NCBI RefSeq assembly: GCF_964340395.1
Contig: NC_135568.1
Span: 12,927,776 to 12,991,775, forward strand
DNA: 64,000 nucleotides
Origin: Glandiceps talaboti
Lineage: Eukaryota; Hemichordata; Enteropneusta; Spengelidae
Reading direction: 5' to 3'
The notes beneath the pieces are model-generated. The model saw only the letters and a list, made by a program, of their open reading frames with translations. It was not told the DNA's origin and made no database searches. A program made the translations under genes and the position numbers. Below, piece by piece: positions 14,552 to 22,611 of the stretch (position 1 is the stretch's first letter; every line of letters starts with the position of its first letter).

Positions 14552-15572
14552 CGTGCGTACTAAATTGATATAGATAGTTGCCAATACCTTTGTGGTTGCT
14601 ATGCTGTTAACAAAGCTGACTTGTTGAAATCCCTGTTCACTGAGAGTGAGACATACATGCCATCTGTCACTAACCACTTCTTGGATGACCTTGAGGTTGG
14701 TACCCTGTTCGTCTGTCTTGTCTTTGACATACAAATCAACGTAGTCTCTGAATCCATTCACCTGAAGACAACAGGATTGTTACCGTCAACTAAATTTTCA
14801 CTAATATCTCATGCATATAATTGTACTATCTCTTGAATTAGTTCATTCGTAGGGATGATTGCAGTGTCGCACAAGCTCAACAAACGAACATCATTCCTTT
14901 AGGTCAAACCCCTTCCCCCTAAACGAACGTTCACAAGTGCGACACCAAACGTTTATATATGATGTAAACTATGATGAAAACTGTAGCGGTCACACCACTA
15001 CAATCAATGCAATGTAAAAACATGATTGTAAACACATTAAAATACTACCAGAAACCCAGCACCATATCTTACATTAGAAGTATATTTATCAACATCTCAT
15101 TAGTAAATGCAAAAGCTGTTATCAATCGCCATGATGCCAGACCCCCTTCCCTTAAACAAACAAAGTTTGCTTATTGAGCTTTTGTGACATTGTGCAATCG
15201 TCCCTTAGAAAGTTCAAAAACCATTAACAATATATCAACACACAAGCAACAGTTCTGGGTTTTAGTTAGTTTTTTGTTTACAAATCTCTTGATTTCGTTA
15301 GTTTTTGGAAAGTCACATTAACAATATGTCAACACGCATAGAATACTAAATTATCGTTTCTTTTTGGGGGGATTTCGTTTGTATTTGTTTATAAAGTGTA
15401 CAAGCGAACAATATTTAAAATTTATAGGTCTGTCAGTGCATTGCTAGGCAAATAGAACAGGGGAAGAAAACTCAAATATCCCTCTAAGAATATTTTTAAA
15501 AAGCTGTTACAAAAAAATAATTATGGATGTCATGATACCCACATCCTCACTGTTCAGTGTTACCAGACTGAG

Positions 15573-15619
<47 letters not shown>

Positions 15620-18600
15620 ATAGCATAAAAAAATAGCATGATATCAACATGAAAAAAATAACTTACATGTAATCTCTTGCCATTGAGATACACCTTGACT
15701 CCCTTTGAAGCTCCCGCTATATCGTAAGCACGCCTGGTTAGCAATGCTACCGTATCCCGGTCTAATGTTTCCATTTTGAACTTTGCAAGATCAGGTTGGA
15801 AAGTAATCTCAGTGAAATCCTTTCCTGAGAAGTCCTTGATGTTGGGGTCTCCCTTCTTTGCCATGTTATCCTTCCAGACCTGACAATGACAGAAAATAAC
15901 CGATGCCTTAAAAACTTTGGGAAGTCGATTGTGAAGGAAAGAAGTTAACAGCGAATGTACATATTTTGGTGCACAACATTTTGGTCAAATGATACTGTTT
16001 TTATACACAGACCCTAATATATATTTTCAGTACATTGATCAACAAATTCAACTCTGACAGAATTTGATTTTAACTATCAATGCTGATTCAATTTTTGGTA
16101 CCTGAAATAGATTATTACTGCCTAGGCACATCATAAAAATAATGAACACTCAGTTTCTTGGTTGACACTATAACTTCCGCTTCACACACATTACTATAAG
16201 TGCGCTTGAAATAAGTCAACCTTCTTGTTCTATTTTGACCCTCTAGCACAAGGTCAAAGCTATTGCAGGTAGAGAATTGACCGGTATTTAGTGATCACTG
16301 TACTCAACTTTGATGTCAATATGTTCATGTATGTATGTATGTATGTATGTATGTATGTATGTATGTCAGGGTTCGTACACTTAAAGCAAAACAAAATTCC
16401 AGGACTTTCCAGGGGTTTTTCGTCAGTTTTCCAGGGGTATTCATTTTGATTTTGGCAATTTTCCAGGGGTGTTGACACTAAAGTATATTTTTTGAATGAC
16501 CTCTGATGTGGATGAGAAAAATCAACAACAGTTCCCATATGTCACAAAACATTTTAAAGACAATCGACACTATGCAAGATATTGGTTTCAAAACCACGTT
16601 TACACACTAAGATTAACGGAGAAACCTCTGTCCTACCCCCTAAGTAACCGTTTCGTCAAGCTGGTGCATTGATCGTGTAAGACTGAGTCGCAGCATTCGT
16701 CCGTTATATCCAGAAAAATAAATCAAAAACTAAAGTTTGTCCTCGTTATTGTATGGTTTGATGTTACTAGATTTTTAAGTCACCTAAAATAATTTTTTTC
16801 TTTAAAATTCGTCATTTACGTAACGAAATTTCGAGCTATGAATAACTGAATACATTCATCGCTTGCGTCTTGATGTTTATGTACGGATGCCACGAGTTGC
16901 GGAACATCGCGATTTCTCAACTCAACTTGACCATTGACGAATGTTACTGTACCGACAACATAAAACAATAGTTTATTCTTTTAGAACATGTAACACAAAT
17001 ACCCATTTATCGACGACATAAAAGTCACAACCGTACTTCCATAACCCGGAAATTCAACTGCACTTCCCTAGGCCTTAGCCCTAGTATTGCCATGCCTGAG
17101 CTTGTAGAAATAGTACGTCGACTCGTGCGCCGAACTTGTAACAATTTCTAATCGAGGTTGATGATGCTTTGATACTTGCTACAGTGTTACAATAATCTTG
17201 TTAACAGACCTACTGTACATGTTACCCCCGGCCGGGACTGTTACAATATCATGTCCCTGAAATGACGACTGGGAGATGTATGGGAGTAGCAATATACGCA
17301 AGATCGAAAGAAACACCGCGGTGCCCATTCAACTAATCATAGGCATGGTCTGTGGGGCAAAGTGTCTCGTAGAACGATCGCTTGACTGTCTGGGTTCAAT
17401 CGGCGTGAATTTTGATTCATCACCCAGCGTGGCGAAAGACTTTGTAAATATTTTCGCGATTTCACATTTACGAGATTCAGAATCATATGAGCACAGACAT
17501 GATGAGCACAGACATGACGATCGTCAATATTAACCGATCGATTGAACATGATCATTTTCCAGGGTTTTCCAGGGGTAGGGATCATTTTCCAGGGTTTTCC
17601 AGGGAGGGTTTGAAATTCCAGGGTTTTCCAGGACCGTGCGAACCCTGGTATGTATGTATGTATGTATGTATGTATGTATGTATGTATGTACATACATTTG
17701 TATGTATGTACATACATTTGTATGTATGTACATACATTTGTATGTATGTATGTATGTATGTATGTATGTATGTATGTATGTATGTATGTATGTATGTATG
17801 TATGTATGTATGTACGTACGTACGTACGTACGTACGTATGCATGTATGCATATACATCTATATATAACAAGAATATATGCAGCTTGGATACTACAAAATT
17901 TTTACATGATACAACTTCATCAACTCACCTGTTTGAATTGTTTCCCATACTCTGCTGAAGCAGTAGCCACTGTAAACTTTTTACTGAAGATATTACACAA
18001 CTTAGCACCATAGCCATTACGACCACCTGAAATGAAAAATATGTATGTGAAGTGAACATGTGTATCACAGTCACACACACATGGCAGGTATGTGCAGACA
18101 TAATTATAATAGTATACAGCAAGGCAGGACACACAGCACAGGACAGTGTCCATCTATTTAAAGATGATACAAATCACATTTATGCTGGGGAGTCTAACAC
18201 TATTTCAATCCTTAACCTAACCCCCTAACTTGTATACAAATGTGCATCATTTGTATTCAGTCAACTGTTCTACATTTTCCCAGCCAGATTGTCCTATTCC
18301 CTTCCAACAGACAACACTTACTAACTTACTAAATTTTAGGAGAGAGCAATTGTGGTTCAAATCGTGCCAAAGGACTTTAGCATCCTTCAGAAACAAATGC
18401 AAGCAGCCAGGCTTAAACCAGCAACTTGCAGATTCTGAGCTGACTCTTAGTGTTCAACTGTTGTGATCAAGTCAGAGTAATGCCTGACTAGTAAATGTAA
18501 TACTTGTAATTACTATATATTGTTGGGAATAAATTATTATTACGTTAGTTACCTGTAACTTTGCGTTCTTCATCGTTGTAGTTACTGGATGTCAACAGAT

Positions 18601-21600
18601 GTCCGAAGATTAAAGTAGGGACGTATATTTTCTCCACTTGATGTATAATGACTGGAATACCTTTGCCATTGTTCCAGACACTGATCATGTTATTCTCACT
18701 GTAAAAAAAAGGTATATGCACAAACATTTTGAGTTATTGCTTGTTTTTGATCGATGCAAACAATCTCCTGATTCATGTCAATCCCATATTTACTGAAAGG
18801 TAGATGTCTTTCATTCAAGCTTGTACCTTGGTCCATACACAATTTCTTTGTAGGCTGTGATGAGATTGGTTATTACAACTAGCAACACTGAAGTAAAGCA
18901 CTTTCTCTATGTTCTACACTTGTTTATAGCATTCATATTACAACTAGCAACACTGAAGTAAAGCACTTTCTCTATGTGCTACACTTGTTATAGCATTCAT
19001 ATTACAACTAGCAACACTGAAGTAAAGCACTTTCTCTATGTGCTACACTTATTCCTAGCATTCATATCAAGTGTGAAAGTACACTGTTTCAATTAGTTTA
19101 TTTACAAGTTTGGCATGTGGCCTTTCTAATGTGGTCAATTAGCAAATGAAGCAGTATACTTTTACACTTGATATGGATGATATAAATGATTGTGATACAT
19201 ACAGAAAAAACTTTACTTTGGTGTTATGGTTTGTACTTGATATGGATGCTATAAATGATTGTGGTAGTACATACAGAAAATGCTTACTTTAGTGTTATGG
19301 CTTGTAATTTGAACATTCTGTGGTTGTACTTACTCTGTTAGTCTGTGAAATTGTCATTTGTACTATGTTTGCTTGACTGCCACCCAACTATTACAGCATT
19401 TTGTATCATATGTTTCTTTGATATTCATTTTGTTATCTGGTGAAATAAATTTCACTCATTCATTCACTCAACTGAAAGATGTCAGCATTCTCTATTCAAG
19501 GAAGTGCATAAATTGTCATGGACGTAACTGCAAAAAATCTTGGGATGAAGTCAGTGCCATGGTACAAACTAGGAATGGGACTTTGCAGAGTAAAATTTAT
19601 TTCATATACTCACTACAAATTAACAAATAGAAGATTGCATTGAACTTACGGATCAATAGTAATTTTGATACAGTCCATCTTGGGATCTCTTTGTTTATTA
19701 TCAGCTGCATTCACTGAAAATTGAAATAACATTGATATGGTCGACATGAGAATTACATAAACAAGAATATTAATATACAGAACTGTTAATTGTAATGTTA
19801 CTGAAAAATCGCCCCTCCCCCCTCCCCAAAGGGTTACAGGTAAGAATGGCTTCATAAACAAACTACACAGCTTGTTGACTGGTTCTTCTTACAGTTCAAA
19901 ACAAGCTAGATCATGATGGAAGTATTTCCACAAAACCTCCAGACTTAATGATGATTATTGATGTGATAATATTAGCTGTGTCTGACAACTGCCATCATGC
20001 ATCTCATCAGAAAAAAAAAAAAACTGGTAGAAACACTGACAAAAATCAACTTAGCAAACACTTCAAGTTCACACTTACCTAAAATTTCATCAAAAATCTT
20101 GTACAATCCAGGAACAAATGTAATTTCTCTGTGTACAAGTCCTCCATTTTCACCTGCATCTTTGTCATACACCCACATAGTCTGAAAAAATCAATATGGT
20201 ATGGTGCCACTTTGTGGTAGTACATGTATATAGTAAACTGTCTTATGTCAAGAGCCTATTCCTGAGAGTTGAGAGACTCGGTAACTTCAGTACTTGTTAC
20301 AGACCAGGAAGGGAGAAATCTGGTGGCTCCTTTTTATTATACTATATATATATATATAACATATGATTTTCATTTGTGATCAGGTAGGCACTCACAAACA
20401 TAGTTTTGTTTCTTCATGTATTCTACCGTGTTTCTCAGTGTCATTCATTTCAAGAAAATCTGTCTTAATACTTCAGAGTTCTGTTCCAGAGGTCTTTAAA
20501 CCTCGTCAAAACACTCATAACTACATAACACTTTTTACTGAACAACTGGTGGAAGCAATTTCTTTCAGAGAGAAAGTCAAGAAAAACTTGGATACTTGAA
20601 AAGTGATAACACAGCATTTTGTTTCTTACCTGAGTAACAGGTTCTACTGAACCAATGTATGTATCTGGACGCAGTAAAATATGCTCCAGTTGGGTTTTCT
20701 TCTGATAGATCCTTTCAACCGACATCCTTTTGCCTTTTTTTGGCTTCTGTACATCTTTGCCATGTTCAGCTGCAGCCTTTGCTTCTTTGGCCTCAGCTTT
20801 TTTGTTCATGTTATCAAACAGGGTCTAAAATTAGTTTTTTTGAGAAAAAAAAGTGTCAACATTCTGAGATGGTTTTGACAGATGACATGCTACATCATGT
20901 ATACACAAAGTTATGGAACTACATAATTATGTAAGTACAAAGGCAATGAGTTTGTGCTGAGAGGACTGTACTAGTACTAGCTGCAATAATAGTAGCCTTG
21001 ATTTGTTCTTGCTATAACATTATTTTTTCCAATTGTATTTTTTTTCTGAACATTTTTTGTTCACGCTTCATTTTCTATCAAGGTTTGCAAAAACTGTAGT
21101 TAACTATGGTACAAGTTGACGTCATCTCATTAGCAATCTTGAATTATGTTCATTGTCAGAATTATAAGTGATACCATCATGCATGACAGTATATAAGTAA
21201 TAGATAGTCAACGAGTTCAGGAAGGTTATGAGCCACATGCAAATTGAGTGCTGAGCATAATATAGGTCATGCCCCTAAGAAAGAGTGGGTTTATATAGCA
21301 ACATATAACCAACCAAAATCAAGACATCTGATTGGCCAAGTCAGTCTAGCCTTAGTATAAATTTTCCTATCTGCTGGCCAACAAATGCTACATAATTGCA
21401 ATTTCAAAAAAAATTGCAACAAAAACGGTTACAGTATTCAAAAATGTCAAGAAATTATTCTCACGTGGCTTTGTAAACTAAACGATTTGAAAACTTTTCA
21501 AAAAAATGCAATAATTGTAGATTGTTTTCATCCATTTACAAAATTCGCAGAAGTCGAACTATATCGCTCAACACAAACAAAGTACAATTAATGAAAACAA

Positions 21601-22476
21601 ACATGTTTGTTTACAATTTACAGGTGCCGAGGTGCTGGTGATCGACCCAGTGCCAAATCACGTGCATGTAAGTTGGTGGAATATTGACCAAGTAACCCAT
21701 CACTGCAGAGTGAATCCCTTCCGAGAGAAAACATATGCCAAATCCTTGTTTGTAACTGTACGTACAAAAAGTTACAAATTTTTGAGTTACAAACAAGGAC
21801 TTGCAGACTTGGTCAATGTTGTTTCACTGTTTGCACATGGAGTTTTCAAATATGAAGATATGATAAAATTGTTTTATAAATTAAAAATCCCAAATAAATA
21901 CCCAATCCTTATACAAATGGCCATTTCAAACACATTTGACAGTGTTACTTTCCAAAATTTCAAAAGGCGAGGAACAGTTAACCTTTGAAATTCAAATTCC
22001 TGAAAATGGCGAAGTCAGAGATGCAGTGATGAGATTCCCGACTGACGATGGTAAACAAAAATACGAACAATGTTACCTTCAACGGGGTCGTCATCTTGCA
22101 TTTGACGAAATATCCTTCAATTTGAACGTTTTAAATGAACACCCGTTGCACTTTAAAATCCAGTCGCGGTTAAAACCTGGACTTCAAAGTTAGAGGACTT
22201 CACGGGAAGATACTGGAAAAATTACGAAGTCACCCGCCTTTAATTTGACCAATAAAATAGCTGAATTTCAGTCACGTGGCTAGTTTACATAATCCCGGAG
22301 CCGCGATTTTACAAAGCGATTTCACGAGACTATTGTTAAGGTCATAGGGCAATATTTCGAAACAAAAGCATAGAAAATTAAATTGATAATTACGCCATAC
22401 TTACCACCCATGTGAGTTTACTGCCATCCGACGATTTACCAGATTTATCGCCCTGTCCGAATACCTCATCATCCAT
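560..22476 (-). CDS. TOP2: DNA topoisomerase II gene, 25 exons read, 3' end incomplete
   Basis: Type IIA topoisomerase: ATP-dependent passage of one duplex through a double-strand break in another, in the nucleus. Exons in transcription order: 22405-22476, 20630-20824, 20079-20181, 19650-19713, 18553-18698, 17929-18026, 15667-15879, 14588-14761, 13715-13816, 12806-12943, 11915-12211, 10824-11060, 9838-9940, 9383-9585, 8851-8965, 8320-8441, 7662-7810, 6567-6798, 5672-5871, 4799-4934, 3919-4114, 2940-3184, 2183-2266, 845-1036, then 692 down to about 560. Each junction has GT-AG borders and keeps frame; the first 24 exons total 3,816 nt (1,272 codons). The protein aligns end to end with animal TOP2, and the exon 1/2 junction reads LTWV-TLFD as in vertebrate TOP2B. 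The start chosen is the last in-frame ATG before LTWV; the reading frame stays open upstream. Only the charged C-terminal tail is missing or uncertain. Confidence 0.95.
1125..1620. repeat. Dispersed repeat family 3, copy interrupted by MITE 2
   Basis: The left part (ACACAAGCCAAGTTG ... CTACATCATTGGTTCTGTGG) and right part (AATATTTTTCTTCATTCAGC ... TTACCTAAAGG) match repeats at 3240-3520, 9670-9812 and 13355-13705. The family-2 MITE lies between the two parts. Confidence 0.65.
1225..1474. mobile_element. MITE family 2, 250 bp, in TOP2 intron 23
   Basis: Both ends carry CAATAGGGAACTTGCAA in inverted orientation (right end TTGCAAGTTCCCTATCG). A second copy in opposite orientation lies at 50990-51168. 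It appears inserted inside another dispersed repeat (see 1125-1620). Confidence 0.75.
2484..2898. repeat. Minisatellite, about 43-bp unit, 9-10 copies
   Basis: Tandem unit of the form AGCAAAGTTAGTAAGATTTC followed by TGTYRTGCCAGACGATAAAATGT with scattered substitutions, in TOP2 intron 22 about 40 bp from exon 22. Confidence 0.9.
3240..3520. repeat. Dispersed repeat family 3, copy in TOP2 intron 21
   Basis: About 270 bp. The minus strand begins ACCATGCAGGAGCCATTTAG and ends CTTGGCTGAACAAAGAAAAG then GGGAAAAACATCTAAATAC. It shares its ends with the copies at 9670 and 13355. An open frame across it is incidental. Confidence 0.75.
4147..4219 (-). pseudogene. Decayed duplicate of the 5' part of TOP2 exon 21
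   Basis: This stretch repeats the acceptor and about 63 coding bases of exon 21 just upstream of the real exon. It begins after TATATAACAG with codons for VLFDVNGC, then a small deletion shifts the frame and gives an immediate TAA. The real exon reads [13 protein letters not shown]. The copy retains a recognisable acceptor, so it is a potential cryptic splice site. Confidence 0.8.
4439..4772. mobile_element. Foldback MITE family 1, copy in TOP2 intron 20
   Basis: Hairpin element: the left arm (AGTAAAGCACTTTCTCTATG ... CATATCAAGTGTAAAAGTAT) is the reverse complement of the right arm, which ends in GGTTGTAA. In this copy the left arm is present twice (about 4439-4545 and 4549-4630). The right end lies 27 bp from the exon 20 donor. 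No coding capacity. Confidence 0.85.
4799..9940 (-). CDS. TOP2: TOP2 exons 13-20: DNA-gate core with catalytic tyrosine
   Basis: Exons 13-20 encode the winged-helix, tower and start of the coiled-coil region. Exon 13 reads [20 protein letters not shown] and KYYK. Exon 14 gives [14 protein letters not shown] and [14 protein letters not shown]. Exon 15 has [20 protein letters not shown], and exon 16 [20 protein letters not shown] and YHHGE. Exon 17 contains [20 protein letters not shown] followed by Tyr; the TAT codon at 7679-7681 (complement) is the active-site tyrosine that forms the phosphotyrosyl-DNA bond. Exon 18 has [26 protein letters not shown] and [11 protein letters not shown]; exon 19 [16 protein letters not shown]; exon 20 HKVFKLQTT. 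All are close to animal TOP2. Confidence 0.95.
5378..5666. mobile_element. Foldback MITE family 1, copy abutting TOP2 exon 19 donor
   Basis: Same hairpin family, here with the right arm duplicated (about 5520-5597 and 5598-5666). Its terminal TTACAACCC, read on the minus strand, begins at about intron position +6, directly after the GTAAGT donor of exon 19. Confidence 0.85.
6018..6506. repeat. Diverged tandem duplication of about 245 bp in TOP2 intron 18
   Basis: Positions 6018-6262 and 6263-6506 align along their length. Shared blocks include ACTTGATGATTTT(A/T)AT, CAATTGTTT, CATTTTTG.. followed by AAGTT, and AATGCCAAGCTC against CACCAAGGCATC. The copies are considerably diverged. Confidence 0.65.
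8187..8311 (-). repeat. Partial tandem copies of TOP2 exon 16 end plus donor
   Basis: A 65-bp unit covering the last part of exon 16 ([14 protein letters not shown]), its GTAAGT donor and the intron start is repeated downstream: a near-identical copy at 8247-8311, still with YHHGE and GTAAGT, and a more diverged piece at about 8187-8246. The unit length is not a multiple of three. Confidence 0.85.
8701..8780. repeat. Short dispersed repeat, two copies (also 11595-11670)
   Basis: GAGCCCAACAAC.ACGCTGAA ... TCTGCTCTTAAAGTCAAACA is repeated as GAGCCCAACAACGTAGCTGA ... TCTGTTCTTGAAGTCAAACA at 11595-11670. Both are in TOP2 introns. A poly-C tract (about 8682-8700) precedes this copy. Confidence 0.65.
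9670..9812. repeat. Dispersed repeat family 3, short copy in TOP2 intron 13
   Basis: The minus strand runs from TATACCATGCCCGAGCCAAG to CCCCCTTAGGTCACTCCTAT. It is an internally deleted relative of the 3240-3520 copy, located 25 bp downstream of the exon 13 donor. Confidence 0.7.
9967..10065. mobile_element. Foldback MITE family 1, partial copy (left arm)
   Basis: Only the left arm is present (CGTAACACTGAAGTAAACCA through TATACGGTTTC), 27 bp upstream of the exon 13 acceptor in TOP2 intron 12. Confidence 0.8.
10682..10765 (-). repeat. Tandem copy of the TOP2 exon 12 donor region
   Basis: The block around the exon 12 donor (about 10752-10836) is duplicated next to it at 10682-10765. The shared unit runs from TCCAGG.GT.TCTAGA through GAGTGTAA.TTCTTCCTA. 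In the copy the GT of the donor has become AT, so it is no longer a splice site. Confidence 0.7.
10824..12211 (-). CDS. TOP2: TOP2 exons 11-12: TOPRIM domain
   Basis: Exon 11 (11915-12211) gives [26 protein letters not shown] and the TOPRIM glutamate motif [14 protein letters not shown], then [13 protein letters not shown]. Exon 12 (10824-11060) has [14 protein letters not shown] and the acidic motif [18 protein letters not shown], whose aspartates bind the catalytic Mg ions. Both motifs are intact. Exon 12 ends EEFITPIVK before a GTAGGA donor; a decayed copy of that boundary lies in the downstream intron. Confidence 0.96.
12806..22476 (-). CDS. TOP2: TOP2 exons 1-10: ATPase (GHKL) and transducer domains
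   Basis: N-terminal gate of topoisomerase II. Exon 2 carries [20 protein letters not shown], the conserved opening of the ATPase. Exons 3-4 join as [16 protein letters not shown], the Bergerat-fold helix with the catalytic Glu and the Mg-binding Asn. Exon 5 has WNNGKGIPV and [15 protein letters not shown], and exon 6 [13 protein letters not shown], the glycine-rich ATP lid. Exons 7-9 form the transducer ([48 protein letters not shown]). Exon 10 contains SQTKEN, the QTK loop whose Lys contacts the ATP gamma phosphate. No key residue is missing. Exons 4, 6, 9 and 10 code for fewer than 60 residues and are easily missed by ORF scans. Confidence 0.95.
13355..13705. repeat. Dispersed repeat family 3, copy in TOP2 intron 9
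   Basis: Contains GCCAAGTTGAACAAGAAAGA, GTCTACATCACTAGTTCTGC and, near the end, CCCCTTAGGTTACTCGCATT then CTTGGCTGAATGAAGAAAAT and AACATCTAAATAC. Internal sequences suggest two partly overlapping copies. Confidence 0.7.
13844..14080. mobile_element. Foldback MITE family 1, most canonical copy, 237 bp
   Basis: Cleanest member, in TOP2 intron 8. It runs from TTACAAC to GTTGTAA with long inverted arms, AGTGTAAAAGTATACTGTTT against AAACAGTATACTTTTACACT, and a spacer of about 70 bp. Confidence 0.88.
14275..14487 (-). repeat. Three extra copies of TOP2 exon 8 donor boundary within GT repeats
   Basis: A unit of about 48 bp holding the last bases of exon 8 (SIATTK), its GTATTG donor and the first 25-30 intron bases recurs at about 14275-14326, 14371-14426 and 14442-14487, each copy separated by (GT)n tracts. 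The functional copy ends exon 8 at 14588. Confidence 0.85.
15573..15620. repeat. (ACA)n microsatellite in TOP2 intron 7
   Basis: About 16 units of the trinucleotide, 47 bp downstream of the exon 7 donor. Intron 7 otherwise shows nothing recognisable. Confidence 0.95.
16367..17647. mobile_element. Probable non-autonomous hAT-like DNA transposon, 1.28 kb, in TOP2 intron 6
   Basis: Ends are inverted: CAGGGTTCGTAC at 16367 and GTGCGAACCCTG closing at 17647. Termini of the form CAGGG...CCCTG are characteristic of hAT elements. Subterminal TTCCAGG motifs are repeated at both ends. The element is flanked on both sides by (ATGT)n, which looks like the split target and hides the exact target duplication; GTATGT is present on both sides. 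The interior is more GC-rich than the flanks, and I found no long transposase reading frame. Confidence 0.7.
17648..17866. repeat. (ATGT)n / (ACGT)n microsatellite
   Basis: Tetranucleotide tract with three TACATACATTTG interruptions and an ACGT-type end, continuous with the (ATGT)n at 16332-16366 if the element between them is removed. It ends about 60 bp from TOP2 exon 6. Confidence 0.95.
18873..19307. mobile_element. Foldback MITE family 1, expanded copy with triplicated left arm
   Basis: In TOP2 intron 4. The left terminal unit of about 65 bp (TTACAACTAGCAACACTGAA ...) occurs three times in tandem from 18873, and the right terminal unit twice before the closing CTTGTAA at 19307. The core hairpin is retained. 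Confidence 0.88.
20825..22404 (-). other. TOP2 intron 1, with an unexplained plus-strand open frame
   Basis: The largest 5' intron. It contains a dispersed repeat (21775-21930) and, on the plus strand, an open frame ending at 22193 that reads [36 protein letters not shown] and [15 protein letters not shown], followed by AATAAA near 22250. A short exon-like piece upstream (21625-21668, [14 protein letters not shown]) has AG before it and GTAAGT after it. I do not recognise the protein. Confidence 0.4.
21775..21930 (+). repeat. Dispersed repeat family 4, copy 1
   Basis: About 150 bp: GAGTTACAAACAAGGACTTG, GACTTGGTCAATGTTGTTTC, GATAAAATTGTTTTATAAAT, AAATAAATACCCAATCCTTA then ATGGCCA. Related copies lie at 30905-31055, 46500-46630 and 61868-61975, all in the same orientation. 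Confidence 0.8.
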
Positions 22477-22611
22477 GTTTTTCACCAATTTGATCGCTCT
22501 ATATCGGGTTGGAATCGATCGAATGTCTGATAAACTCAACGCCACTGATTCGACTTTAACTACATGCAGCGCAGTACTGTGTACGTAGGTAACGTTACCG
22601 GTGTCACACAC

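Noticed and set aside
14423-14761. TOP2 exon 8 frame reading into poly His-Thr
   Set aside because: The exon ends at the GTATTG donor at 14588 by alignment to animal TOP2; the extension is the GT repeat and duplicated boundary.
17337-17870. Long open frames on both strands over the ATGT repeat
   Set aside because: They are translations of a tetranucleotide repeat (YVCM / HTYI) with no coding signal; the stop-free frame follows from the repeat unit.
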